Below, one piece after another: positions 24,828 through 33,673 of a DNA stretch of 64,000 nt. Source of the DNA: Paraburkholderia sp. BCC1886 (GTDB lineage: Bacteria; Pseudomonadota; Gammaproteobacteria; Burkholderiales; Burkholderiaceae). The notes beneath the pieces were generated by a model. The model was not told the DNA's origin. It made no database searches and saw only the letters and a program-made list of their open reading frames with translations. The stretch lies in NCBI RefSeq assembly GCF_900996245.1, contig NZ_CAAJGK010000053.1:1-64000 (forward strand), in the 5' to 3' direction. The translations under genes were made by a program, and so were the position numbers. The first letter of the stretch is position 1, and every line of letters starts with the position of its first letter.

Positions 24828-25661
24828 CTAGGTCGACTGCGCCGTGTCGTAGTCGACATAGCTGGACTCGCGGCAAAAGCTCACCAGCCGCACGCCCGCC
24901 TTGCGGGCAATCGCAATGGCCAGCGACGACGGCGCGGAGATCGTCGCCAGCATCGGCACGTTCACGCGCGCGGCCTTGCGCACCAGTTCATAGCTCGCGC
25001 GGCTCGACAGAAACACGAAACCTTGCTGCGTATCCACGCGATCCAGCACGAGCTGGCCGATCAGCTTGTCGAGCGCATTGTGGCGGCCGACGTCTTCGAA
25101 TGCGCGCAGAATCGCGCCCGATTCGTCGCACCACGCGGCCGCGTGCAAGCCGCCCGTGAGTCGCGTCAACGCCTGGTGTTCGGGCAGCGCCTTCGCGGCG
25201 CGGGCAATCGCGTCCACCGCGAGCCGTTGTAAAAAACCGGTATCGGCAACGCGCTCCGGTTCCAGATCCAGCAGATCGATGCTTTCGATTCCACACACCC
25301 CGCAGCCGGTCCGCCCGGCCAATGCACGGCGCTTTTCCTTGAGCCCGACGAACGCCTGCTGGATCACCTGAATCTGCACTTCGGCATGCGGCAGTTCCGC
25401 GTCGTCGTGCAGTTCGACCTCGATGTCCTGAATGTCGCTGCTGCGCGCCACGATCCCCTCGGAAATCGCGAAGCCGACCGCGAAGGCTTCCAGATCGCGC
25501 GGCGTGCACATCATCACCGCATGCGAAATGCCGTTGAAGACAAGCGCCACCGGCCATTCCTGCCCGACGTGATCCGTGACGGTTTCGACCGTTTCGCCGC
25601 GATGCCGATGCACCTGACGGGTGATGGCGCCGGGCTGCCCGGTAGTTTCCAGATCGTCCAA
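24828..25661 (-). CDS. fdhD: Formate dehydrogenase accessory sulfurtransferase FdhD
   Basis: A 277-residue protein with the FdhD signature RTGCGVCGIES, the two cysteines of which carry sulfur from IscS to the molybdenum cofactor of formate dehydrogenase. Other family features are EFPVALVFNG-like WPVALVFNGISHAVMM and GRHNALDKLIG near the middle. The start is TTG 25661, chosen because AAGGAG lies nine bases upstream and no in-frame ATG precedes the conserved core. No formate dehydrogenase structural genes are in the window. It is divergent from a nitrate reductase-associated protein gene, across a 117-base region. Confidence 0.93.
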   Translation of the reverse strand: MDDLETTGQPGAITRQVHRHRGETVETVTDHVGQEWPVALVFNGISHAVMMCTPRDLEAFAVGFAISEGIVARSSDIQDIEVELHDDAELPHAEVQIQVIQQAFVGLKEKRRALAGRTGCGVCGIESIDLLDLEPERVADTGFLQRLAVDAIARAAKALPEHQALTRLTGGLHAAAWCDESGAILRAFEDVGRHNALDKLIGQLVLDRVDTQQGFVFLSSRASYELVRKAARVNVPMLATISAPSSLAIAIARKAGVRLVSFCRESSYVDYDTAQST

Positions 25662-25723
25662 ACCGATTCACTCCTTGTGTATGGCTTTCGGCGGCCCGCG
25701 CTTTGGCTGCGCGAGCGAGGTTC

Positions 25724-25744
25724 TAAAATACCTCAACCCGGGTT
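25724..25744 (+). promoter_or_regulatory. Possible -10 box and adjacent palindrome in the fdhD divergent region
   Basis: TAAAAT (25724-25729) faces the nitrate reductase-associated gene and is followed at 25735-25744 by the perfect palindrome AACCCGGGTT. A bound protein there would sit on the transcription start. No good -35 is seen. Confidence 0.35.
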
Positions 25745-25778
25745 CACGTGTGGCCCGGCGTCCAGGAGGGACATTGTC

Positions 25779-26255
25779 ATGGGACTGACCGATACACCGC
25801 TACTTTTCGATTTCGAAGTTCAATCTTCGGAGAATTTCACGTTTATTCCGATGTCGGTGCGCTTCAATCTCGACCGGTTCGGCTTGCGCATCTCGCTGGC
25901 CCAATGGCAGTTGCTGCCGCTCGAAGACCGCAAGCTGCTGACGCGCTTCCCCGTCGAGGAAGACGCGGAGATCGAGCCGAATTTCGATCACGCGCTGTTC
26001 GAAATGCTGCGCACGCACGCCGACGTGGCGCCGGAATGGTTCACGCCCGACGCGTCGCCCGCCTGGCTTCGGACCGACGCCGTGCCGGACGGACTACTGC
26101 GGCAGGCGCAACTGGCGGGCCTCGCCGCACCCGCACTCGCGCAATGGAGCGCGCTTCCGCCTTTCAAGCGCTATGTGCTCGCCAAACTTTCGCGCAAGCC
26201 CGAAGCAAACCACGACTTCATCCCCGCAATGAAGGAATTCGGCCTCGCAAGCTGA
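25779..26255 (+). CDS. Nitrate reductase-associated protein (conserved, function unknown)
   Basis: A 158-residue protein beginning MGLTDTPLLFDFEVQSSENF, with the conserved IPMSVRFNLDRFGLRISLAQWQLLP and a late PPFKRYVLAKLSR segment. These match the family named nitrate reductase-associated protein because members often sit near assimilatory nitrate reductase genes; its role is not established. ATG 25779 has AGGAGGG at 25764-25770. No nitrate reductase is nearby, but the divergent partner fdhD is also a molybdoenzyme factor, which fits the name. It ends 145 bases before the GGDEF/EAL gene. Confidence 0.82.
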   Translation: MGLTDTPLLFDFEVQSSENFTFIPMSVRFNLDRFGLRISLAQWQLLPLEDRKLLTRFPVEEDAEIEPNFDHALFEMLRTHADVAPEWFTPDASPAWLRTDAVPDGLLRQAQLAGLAAPALAQWSALPPFKRYVLAKLSRKPEANHDFIPAMKEFGLAS

Positions 26256-26400
26256 GTTCGTCTGCTATGGCGCGACGATTTTTCGCTCGCGCCCTCAATC
26301 TGTTCCGATCGCTGCCGTTATTCATGGGTTGGCGTGTAAAAGAGCGGCACCGACAGCCGGTACACGCTCCCGCCCCCAGAACGATCGACGTTCGGAACCC

Positions 26401-28971
26401 ATGACTCCTTTTCTCTCGATGCGGCTGCTCATCAGCCTGGCGATCATCGCCGTGGTGCTCGGCAGTCTGCTGAACGTCAGCGTCGGCGCGCGCAGGAAAC
26501 GGCGCGGCGGCCGTGCGCTGGGTCGCGACGACGAACGCTTTCGCGGTCTGTTCGACGACCATCCCGTGCCGATGTACATCTTCGAGCGCGACACGCTGCG
26601 CTTTCTCGCCGTGAACGCGGCGGCGATCCAGCAATATGGCTACTCGGAGAGCGAATTCCTGTCGATGACGATCCGCGCGATCCGCCCGCGCACGGAAGTC
26701 GCGCGCCTCGAATCGCATCTGCAACGCAGCGACGAGGTGCGGCGCGGCCGCATGATGGCGGGCATCTGGCATCACCGGCGCAAGGATGGCTCGACGATCA
26801 GCGCCGACATCGCGTATCACGGACTGCATTTCATGGGCCGCGCCGCGTTCTTCGTGCTGGCCGACGACGTCACCGAGCAGATCAACGCGGAAGCCGAAGC
26901 CGAGCGCTCGAACCAGATGCTCGAAGCGGTGATCGACAACATTCCGCAGCGCATTTTCTGGAAGGACCGGGGCTCGCGCTACCTCGGCTGCAATATGGCC
27001 TTTGCGCGCGATGCGGGGCTCGCTTATCCCGAGCAGGTGGTCGGCAAGACCGATGCCGACATGCCGTGGCGCACGCTCGTCGACGTGCTGCACGGCCACG
27101 ACACGGAGGTGCTGAGCACCGGCGTGCCGAAGATGAATTTCGAAGTCGACGTGGTGATCGACGGTCAGCATCGCACCACGGTCACGAGCAAACTGCCATT
27201 CACCGATAACGACGGCCGTGTGATCGGCGTGCTCGGCTCGTACACCGACATCACCGAGCGCAAACGCGCCGATCTGGCGTTGCGTCTGCAAAGCCGCGCG
27301 CTCGACGCGAGCGTCAACGCGATTCTGATCACCGCGCCGTCGCCGGCGGGCAATCTGATCGAATACGTGAACCCGGCTTTCATGCGGATTACCGGCTACG
27401 ATCCGGCCGAGGTGATCGGCCATGACTGCCGGGTGTTGCAGCGCGACGACCGCGAGCAGGAAGGCGTCGCGCTGATCCGCCAGGCGCTCGCGGCGGACCG
27501 CGAAGTGAGCGCCGTGGTGCGCAACTATCGCAAGGACGGCGCGCTGTTCTGGAATCAACTATTCATTGCGCCGGTGCCGAACGCCGAGGGCGTGATTACG
27601 CATCACATCGGTGTGATCAACGACGTGACGGATCTGATCCGCTATCAGGAACAGCTCGAATATCAGGCGAACTACGACAGCCTGACGCGCCTGCCGAACC
27701 GCAACCTGCTGCGCGACCGCCTGCAGCATGCGCTGATCGTCGCGCAGCGGCAGCATAAAGGCGTCGCCGTGGTTTTCATGGATCTGGACGGCTTCAAGAT
27801 CGTCAACGACACCTTGGGCCATAGCGTCGGCGACCGTTTGCTGAGCACGGTCGCCGAACGCCTCGCGCGCAGCACGCGCACGAGCGATACCGTGGCGCGG
27901 CACGGCGGCGACGAGTTCGTGGTCGTGATGACCGACACCGTCGACGAGCAGTCGCTGATCGCGTGGATGGAGCGCGTGCGCACGTCGATCTCCGAGCCGG
28001 TGTGGGTGGACGGCAATGAGTTGTACGTGGGCTGCAGCATGGGCGCGAGCCTGTATCCGCAGGACGGCGACGACGCGGAAACGCTGATGAAGAAGGCCGA
28101 CCTCGCCATGTATCGCGCGAAGGACATGGGCCGCAATACGTTCCAGTTTTACCAGCCGGAGATGAACGCGAGCGCGGGCGTGCGGCTGAATCTCGAACGG
28201 CGTTTGCGGCGCGCGTTGCGCGACAACGAATTCCTGCTGCACTACCAGCCGCAGGTGGATATCCGTACCGGCCAGATCGTCGGCACCGAGGCGCTGGTGC
28301 GCTGGCTCGATCCCGAAGTCGGACTGGTGCCGCCGTCGTCGTTCATTCCGGTCGCGGAAGAGAGCGGTCTGATCGGGCCGTTGTCGGAATGGGTGCTGCG
28401 CGAGGCCTGCCGGCAGAACAAGGCCTGGCAGGACGAAGGCTTGCCGCCCGCGCGGGTCTCGGTGAATTTTTCGGCGCGCGTGTTCCAGCAGCGCGATATT
28501 GCCAAGCTGGTGCTGCAGGTGCTCGATGAAACCGGTCTCGCGCCGCAATACCTCGAGCTCGAACTGACCGAGAGCACCATCATGCGCAACGCGCAGGAAG
28601 CGGTGTCGATGCTCAACGAACTGCACGCGCTCGGCATCGGTCTCGCGATCGACGACTTCGGTACCGGCTATTCCAGCCTGAGCTATCTGAAACGTTTTCC
28701 GGTGGACCGGTTGAAGATAGACCGCTCGTTCGTGTCGGATATCGGCGTGTCGGCCGACGACGAAACCATCACCTCGGCGATCATCGCGCTCGCCCATTCG
28801 CTGAAGTTGCAGGTGATTGCCGAGGGCGTGGAAACCTCGGCGCAACTGGAGTTTCTGAAAGAGCGCGCGTGCGACGAAATGCAGGGCTTCTACTTTGCGC
28901 GGCCGCTGACGACGGATGCGATCGCGGCCTTGTTGCAAGGCGGCATGGCGCGCGAACTGGTCGAGGCGTGA
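26401..28971 (+). CDS. PAS-GGDEF-EAL cyclic-di-GMP signalling protein
   Basis: An 856-residue protein. One transmembrane helix (about 8-28) is followed by three PAS-type sensor domains (about 43-160, 175-290, 300-415), a diguanylate cyclase domain (about 425-585) with intact RHGGDEFVVV near 500, and a phosphodiesterase domain (about 600-850) with intact EAL in GTEALVRWLDP near 628 and DDFGTGYSSLSYLK. Both catalytic signatures being present suggests a bifunctional enzyme whose direction is set by the PAS signals. The start ATG 26401 is before the membrane helix; upstream in-frame residues lack the helix context. Function is known for the family; the input signal is not. Confidence 0.94.
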   Translation: MTPFLSMRLLISLAIIAVVLGSLLNVSVGARRKRRGGRALGRDDERFRGLFDDHPVPMYIFERDTLRFLAVNAAAIQQYGYSESEFLSMTIRAIRPRTEVARLESHLQRSDEVRRGRMMAGIWHHRRKDGSTISADIAYHGLHFMGRAAFFVLADDVTEQINAEAEAERSNQMLEAVIDNIPQRIFWKDRGSRYLGCNMAFARDAGLAYPEQVVGKTDADMPWRTLVDVLHGHDTEVLSTGVPKMNFEVDVVIDGQHRTTVTSKLPFTDNDGRVIGVLGSYTDITERKRADLALRLQSRALDASVNAILITAPSPAGNLIEYVNPAFMRITGYDPAEVIGHDCRVLQRDDREQEGVALIRQALAADREVSAVVRNYRKDGALFWNQLFIAPVPNAEGVITHHIGVINDVTDLIRYQEQLEYQANYDSLTRLPNRNLLRDRLQHALIVAQRQHKGVAVVFMDLDGFKIVNDTLGHSVGDRLLSTVAERLARSTRTSDTVARHGGDEFVVVMTDTVDEQSLIAWMERVRTSISEPVWVDGNELYVGCSMGASLYPQDGDDAETLMKKADLAMYRAKDMGRNTFQFYQPEMNASAGVRLNLERRLRRALRDNEFLLHYQPQVDIRTGQIVGTEALVRWLDPEVGLVPPSSFIPVAEESGLIGPLSEWVLREACRQNKAWQDEGLPPARVSVNFSARVFQQRDIAKLVLQVLDETGLAPQYLELELTESTIMRNAQEAVSMLNELHALGIGLAIDDFGTGYSSLSYLKRFPVDRLKIDRSFVSDIGVSADDETITSAIIALAHSLKLQVIAEGVETSAQLEFLKERACDEMQGFYFARPLTTDAIAALLQGGMARELVEA

Positions 28972-28992
28972 GCCGCGCCGCCGCCGGGCCGA

Positions 28993-29607
28993 TTACACGG
29001 CAGGGGTCGCGATGAATACCGGCAATTGCTCCGCCTGAGCCGCGAACGCGGCGAACTGAGGATGCTCCGCCGCCTTGACGGTACCGGGCAGCATCAACTG
29101 GGTGAAGCCCCACGTCACCGCGACGGTGACCTCTGCCGCGCCGAAGCGCTCCGACTCGATGGGCAGCGGCGCGGCCGCCAGTTCCTGTTCGAGTTGGGCA
29201 TAGGCCGCGAAGAGTTGCGAGTGCACCCGTTCGAGCCACGGTTCGTGTTGCTTCTCGGCCGGCCTCAGCTTCCGCTCGTAGACGATCTGCACCGTTTTCT
29301 CACATGCGGCGAGCGCGAGCCCGGTCAGACGGGCGGCGCGCAAACAGTCTTCGGGCCGCGACGGGAACAATGTCTGGTCGGGGCCCGCCAGCGCCGCGAC
29401 GTACTGCAGGATCACCGTCGAATCCATGATGCTCTGGCCGTTGTCGACGATCAGCGTCGGCGCCTTGACGACCGGGTTGATGCGCCTGAACTGCTCATAC
29501 GTGCTGAACACCGAAATCGCCTCGTGCTCGAAGTCGACTTCCAGCAGTTTCAGGCAGATCGCCACGCGGCGTACGTATGGCGAGTCGAGCATTCCGATGA
29601 GTTTCAT
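28993..29607 (-). CDS. Glutathione S-transferase family protein
   Basis: A 204-residue protein with a thioredoxin-like N-terminal domain (LIGMLDSPYVRRVAICLKLL; the Ser-Pro is the usual position for the activating residue) and VVKAPTLIVDNGQSIMDSTVIL, where the Pro and DST contact glutathione. The C-terminal helical domain is typical but short motifs there are variable. It presumably conjugates or exchanges thiols using glutathione; the substrate is unknown. A GTG three bases earlier is in frame; the ATG at 29607 is preferred. It is divergent from a LysR gene across 150 bases, suggesting regulation by that protein. Confidence 0.9.
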   Translation of the reverse strand: MKLIGMLDSPYVRRVAICLKLLEVDFEHEAISVFSTYEQFRRINPVVKAPTLIVDNGQSIMDSTVILQYVAALAGPDQTLFPSRPEDCLRAARLTGLALAACEKTVQIVYERKLRPAEKQHEPWLERVHSQLFAAYAQLEQELAAAPLPIESERFGAAEVTVAVTWGFTQLMLPGTVKAAEHPQFAAFAAQAEQLPVFIATPAV

Positions 29608-29757
29608 CACATTTCCGTTAGAGGTTCTATCATGGCGCGCGCAATGCGCCGCTTGATGGGCTGGAGCCGACGGGCCAGCACCTGCGCGAATCGAACCGAT
29701 AGATTAAGCATCTTCAGCCGGTAAAAAAAGCGACATTATTCGACGGCTTTCGTCAGA

Positions 29758-30684
29758 ATGGCTTACATGAAACCGATTCCTCCGCTCACTGCGTTGCGCT
29801 GCTTCGAGGCCGTGGCCCGGCTCGGCGGCATCACGCTCGCCGCGCGCGAACTGCACGTCACGCACTCGGCGGTCAGCCAGCAGATCAAGGTACTGGAAGA
29901 CGCCATGGGCGTCGCGATGTTCGTGCGCGAAGCGCGCGGTCTGCGGCTGACCGAAGACGGGCGGCTCTACGCGCTGGAAATCCGCACCGCGTTGCGCGAC
30001 ATCACGCAGGCCACGCGGCGCGCGCAGGCGCGGCCGCAGGAGAGCGAACTGGTCGTCGCCACCTTGCCGTCGTTCGCGCTGCATTGGCTGGTGCCGCGGC
30101 TGCCCAGCTTTCGCGCCGCGCATCCGTACTACCGGGTGCGTTTGCTGACCAGTCTGCAACTCGAAGATCTGCGCCACGGCGTGAGCGATATCGCGATTCG
30201 CATGGGTCAGGGACATTGGCCGGACGTCGCGCAACAGAAACTGTTCGACGACGAACTGGTGGTGGTCGCCGCGCCGCATTTCGCGCTCGGGCCGCACGGC
30301 GGTTTGCCGCGCAGCGCGGCCGAGGTGCTCGCCTGTCCGCTGATCGCCAGCCCCGATGCGCCGTGGAGCGACTGGTGCCGTGCCGCCCGGTTGCCGGAGC
30401 CGGCTGCCGAAGCAACGGTGCTGTCGGCAGGTGATTCGAGCATCGTCCTCGGCGCCGTCATGCTCGGGCAGGGCGTCGCGCTCGAACGGCGGAGTCTGGT
30501 CGCTCATGCCATGGCGCGCGGCGAACTCGTGCAGGTCACCGAGATTCGCGTGCCGTACCGCTATCCGTACTGGCTGGTGTGGCAACAGCGCGATCTGTTG
30601 AATGCACGGCAAACGCATTTCGCGCAGTGGATCGAAGGGCAGGTCGACGCCTACCTGCGCGAAGCCAGGCCTGGCGGGAGGTAG
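29758..30684 (+). CDS. LysR-family transcriptional regulator (GcvA-like)
   Basis: A 308-residue regulator. The winged helix-turn-helix is at about 9-65 (IPPLTALRCFEAVARLGG, AARELHVTHSAVSQQIKVLE), followed by a linker helix and a substrate-binding domain (about 98-300), the standard LysR build; the sequence style is closest to the GcvA subgroup. The first two ATG codons are at 29758 and 29767; neither has a clear ribosome-binding site and the first is used here. A near-palindrome around the start (TTCGACG...CGTCAGAA, 29739-29758) could be its binding site. It is divergent from the GST gene. Confidence 0.88.
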   Translation: MAYMKPIPPLTALRCFEAVARLGGITLAARELHVTHSAVSQQIKVLEDAMGVAMFVREARGLRLTEDGRLYALEIRTALRDITQATRRAQARPQESELVVATLPSFALHWLVPRLPSFRAAHPYYRVRLLTSLQLEDLRHGVSDIAIRMGQGHWPDVAQQKLFDDELVVVAAPHFALGPHGGLPRSAAEVLACPLIASPDAPWSDWCRAARLPEPAAEATVLSAGDSSIVLGAVMLGQGVALERRSLVAHAMARGELVQVTEIRVPYRYPYWLVWQQRDLLNARQTHFAQWIEGQVDAYLREARPGGR

Positions 30685-30736
30685 CGGGCACGCAGGTTGC
30701 GTCCTCGTCGTTAGCTGAATACAACCGGAGAGAACA

Positions 30737-31081
30737 ATGACGTCGAAACCTGCAAAGAAACTGGCTGTGCTGTTGGCATCGGTAGTACTGAGCGTGGCGT
30801 CGGCCGCGCCGGCGTTCGCGCAAAGCGGCGGCGGCGGTGGCGGCGGTCCGGCTGGAGACGGCTCGGATGCGGCCACGCCGACGGCGGCCTCCCGTCCTGC
30901 CACGAGCAGCACCAAGGCCCAACGCAAGGCCGCGCGCAAACAGGCGCGCGCGAAGAAGAATGCCGAACTGAAACAACTGGAAAGCAACGGGTATCAACCG
31001 TCGCGCAACGATCCGAACTATCCGCAGGACATCCAGAACGCGCAGAAGAAGGCGGGTATCGGCGCTGCGGCTAGCCAGTAA
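30737..31081 (+). CDS. Small secreted DUF4148-like protein
   Basis: A 114-residue protein with a signal peptide (KKLAVLLASVVLSVASAAPAFA, cleaved at about residue 28), a Gly-rich stretch of some eight glycines, then a Lys/Arg/Ala-rich region and the tail ELKQLESNGYQPSRNDPNYP. The last part looks like the DUF4148 pattern common in Burkholderia periplasmic proteins (ELxxLExxGYxPxxxDxxYP). Function is unknown. It has its own strong bidirectional terminator and stands alone between the LysR and thioesterase genes. Confidence 0.72.
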   Translation: MTSKPAKKLAVLLASVVLSVASAAPAFAQSGGGGGGGPAGDGSDAATPTAASRPATSSTKAQRKAARKQARAKKNAELKQLESNGYQPSRNDPNYPQDIQNAQKKAGIGAAASQ

Positions 31082-31112
31082 ACCGGCAGGCCCCAAGCCG
31101 GGCCGCGATGTA

Positions 31113-31150
31113 AAAAAAGGACGAAGCGCTGTGGCGCCTCGTCCTTTTTT
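31113..31150. terminator. Bidirectional terminator between convergent genes
   Basis: AAAAAAGGACGA (31113-31124) pairs with TCGTCCTTTTTT (31139-31150), with further inner pairing GCGC/GCGC. The A-tract and T-tract make it a terminator for both the small secreted protein gene (plus) and the thioesterase gene (minus). Confidence 0.92.
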
Positions 31151-31168
31151 CATGAACCGCCTTCCGGG

Positions 31169-31564
31169 TTAGTCCAGCGCGGGCAGTGCGCGCGGACGGC
31201 GGTCGCTATCGGTTGCGACGTAGGTGAGGATGGCCTCGGTCACCTTGACGAGATCTTCGGTGAGGCTCATGCGCTGGGCGTAAACCTCGACCGAGACCGT
31301 GACCGACGTATTGCCGGTCTTGACGATATCTGCGTAAAAACTGAGCAGGTCGCCGACGAACACCGGCTGCTTGAACACGAACGAATTCACCGCGATGGTG
31401 GCCACGCGTCCGTTAGCGCGGCGGCTGGCCGGAATCGAGCCGGCAATATCGACTTGCGCCATGATCCAGCCGCCGAACACGTCACCATGGACGTTCGCGT
31501 CCGACGGTTGCGGCATGACGCGCAGCGCGCAGGGCTTCTGCGGAAGTTGAAGAACATCGGTCAT
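31169..31564 (-). CDS. Acyl-CoA thioesterase, YciA/hotdog type
   Basis: A 131-residue single-domain hotdog thioesterase. The core is ALRVMPQPSDANVHGDVFGG, with the catalytic-site Asp and HGDVFGG loop of the YciA family, followed by FVFKQPVFVGDLLSFYADI. It hydrolyses acyl-CoA to free acid and CoA in the cytoplasm. The longer minus-strand frame continues upstream to 32680 but runs antisense to the ABC transporter gene; ATG 31564, preceded by AAGG at eight bases, gives the usual family length. It is divergent from the ABC exporter gene and shares a terminator with the gene on its far side. Confidence 0.9.
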   Translation of the reverse strand: MTDVLQLPQKPCALRVMPQPSDANVHGDVFGGWIMAQVDIAGSIPASRRANGRVATIAVNSFVFKQPVFVGDLLSFYADIVKTGNTSVTVSVEVYAQRMSLTEDLVKVTEAILTYVATDSDRRPRALPALD

Positions 31565-31777
31565 GGGAATACCTTGAAAAGCCGAGCGAAAGCGGCGCCA
31601 GCCGGCTTCTGCGACAATGGAAAGATCACGGATTGTACGGGAAAGCTCCCAGCCGGGCCGCGCGACATAACCAGCATGCCGGTACGGCAGACGGTGATCG
31701 GCGCGGTCTTCGACGCAGCGAACTCCGGCGCTTGCCCCTGCGAACTCCGTCGCTTCCTCACTTCCCAGCCGATCCCC

Positions 31778-33673
31778 ATGCGCCGCACGCCTTCGTCCGA
31801 CCCGTCGCCCGTTTCGCCCATTTCCACCCAGCCGCGCAACGACTGGCAGACCATTCTGTCGCTGCTGCCTTATCTCGCCACGTATAAATGGCGCGTCGGC
31901 TTCGCGCTGAGTTGCCTGATCGGTGCGAAAGTCGCCAATCTCGGCGTGCCGATCGTGATGAAGCGGATCGTCGACGGCCTCGCCTCGGTCCGTCATCTCA
32001 CCGCACTCGGCCGCGCGCAGGATGCGCCGGGCATCGTGCTGCTCGGCGGCGTCGGCTTGCTGGTGGTCGCGTATGCGGTGGTGCGGCTGTCGACCTCGCT
32101 CTTCACCGAGTTGCGCGAGATTCTGTTTGCCAAGGTGACCGAGAGCGCGGTACGCCAACTGGCGCTCAAAGTGTTCCGCCATTTGCATGCGCTGTCGCTG
32201 CGCTTTCATCTGGAGCGGCAAACCGGCGGCATGTCGCGCGACATCGAGCGCGGCACGCGTGGCATCACGCAACTCATTTCCTACTCGCTCTACAGCATCC
32301 TGCCGACACTCGTCGAAGTCGGCCTCGTGCTCGGCTTCTTCGTCGTCAAATACGAGGCGTATTACGCGGTGGTGACTTTCATCGCGCTCGCCGTGTATAT
32401 CGTGTTCACCGTGAAGGTGACCGAGTGGCGCACGCATTTTCGCCGCACCATGAACGACCTCGATTCGAAGGCGAATTCGCGCGCCATCGATTCGCTGCTC
32501 AACTACGAAACCGTCAAATACTTCGGCAACGAAGAGTGGGAAGCCGGCCGCTACGACGAAAACCTCAAGCGCTATCGCACGGCCGCGATCAAGGCGCAGC
32601 GCTCGCTGTCGGCGCTGAATTTCGGCCAGCAGGCGATTATCGGCACGGGGCTCGTGTTCATTCTGTGGCGCGCGACGCAAGGCGTGATGGCCGGACGACT
32701 CACGCTCGGCGATCTGGTGCTGATCAACACCTTCATGCTGCAGCTCTACATTCCACTGAATTTTCTGGGCGTGGTGTATCGCGAACTGAAGCAGAGTCTG
32801 ACCGATATGGACCGCATGTTCACGCTACTGGGTGCGACTCAGGAAGTGCCGGACGTGCCCGCGGCGCCGGCCTTGAACGTGAGCGGCGCGCAGGTGCGCT
32901 TCGAGCACGTGAACTTTGCGTACGAAAGCGCCCGGCAGATTCTGCACGACGTCAGCTTCACGATTGCAGCGGGCACGACGACGGCGGTGGTCGGCCATAG
33001 CGGCTCGGGTAAATCGACGCTTGCGCGGCTGATGTTCCGCTTCTACGATCTGGATCGAGCGAGCGGCGGCGCCATCACCATCGACGCTCAGGATATTCGC
33101 GACGTCACGCAGGATTCGCTACGGGCGGCGATCGGCATCGTGCCGCAGGATACGGTGCTGTTCAACGACTCGATCTACTACAACATTGCGTACGGCCGGC
33201 CGGCCGCCACGCGCGACGAAGTGATCGCGGCGGCGCGCGCGGCGCATATTCACGAATTCATCGAGGGTTTGCCGAAGGGCTACGAGACGCCGGTCGGCGA
33301 GCGCGGCCTGAAGCTGTCGGGCGGCGAAAAGCAGCGCGTGGCGATTGCCCGCACCATCCTCAAGAATCCGCCGATCCTGCTGTTCGACGAAGCGACCTCG
33401 GCGCTCGATTCGCGTTCGGAACGGGCGATCCAGCACGAACTCGATCTGATTGCCCGCGAACGCACGACGCTGATCATCGCGCACCGGTTGTCCACCGTCG
33501 TGCACGCGCAGCAGATCATCGTGATGGACAAGGGCCGCATTGTCGAGCGCGGCACGCACGCCGAACTGCTGCAGGCAAACGGCCTGTTCGCGCAGATGTG
33601 GGCGTTGCAACAGCAGCGCACGGAGCCCGCCGTGCCGGAAGCGGTCGAAGGACAGCCGGCGGCCGCGCTCTAA
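31778..33673 (+). CDS. ABC exporter of the Atm1/HMT type, fused permease and ATPase
   Basis: A 631-residue half transporter. Five to six transmembrane helices lie in residues 25-320 (for example GFALSCLIGAKVANLG, GVGLLVVAYAVVRLS), followed by an ATPase domain (about 365-615) with Walker A GHSGSGKST, signature LSGGEKQRVAIARTIL, Walker B ILLFDEATSALD and H-loop IIAHRLST. The SLNYETVKYFGNE-type stretch (DSLLNYETVKYFGNEEWE) is typical of Atm1-type exporters, which move glutathione-linked metal or sulfur species. The start is uncertain; ATG 31778 is taken because family members begin just before NDWQTILSLLPYL. Its stop overlaps the murU stop by four bases (CTAA). Confidence 0.9.
   Translation: MRRTPSSDPSPVSPISTQPRNDWQTILSLLPYLATYKWRVGFALSCLIGAKVANLGVPIVMKRIVDGLASVRHLTALGRAQDAPGIVLLGGVGLLVVAYAVVRLSTSLFTELREILFAKVTESAVRQLALKVFRHLHALSLRFHLERQTGGMSRDIERGTRGITQLISYSLYSILPTLVEVGLVLGFFVVKYEAYYAVVTFIALAVYIVFTVKVTEWRTHFRRTMNDLDSKANSRAIDSLLNYETVKYFGNEEWEAGRYDENLKRYRTAAIKAQRSLSALNFGQQAIIGTGLVFILWRATQGVMAGRLTLGDLVLINTFMLQLYIPLNFLGVVYRELKQSLTDMDRMFTLLGATQEVPDVPAAPALNVSGAQVRFEHVNFAYESARQILHDVSFTIAAGTTTAVVGHSGSGKSTLARLMFRFYDLDRASGGAITIDAQDIRDVTQDSLRAAIGIVPQDTVLFNDSIYYNIAYGRPAATRDEVIAAARAAHIHEFIEGLPKGYETPVGERGLKLSGGEKQRVAIARTILKNPPILLFDEATSALDSRSERAIQHELDLIARERTTLIIAHRLSTVVHAQQIIVMDKGRIVERGTHAELLQANGLFAQMWALQQQRTEPAVPEAVEGQPAAAL

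Noticed and set aside
31565..32680. Extension of the thioesterase frame to 503 codons
   Set aside because: The added part is antisense to the ABC exporter; ATG 31564 has a ribosome-binding site and gives the normal family length.
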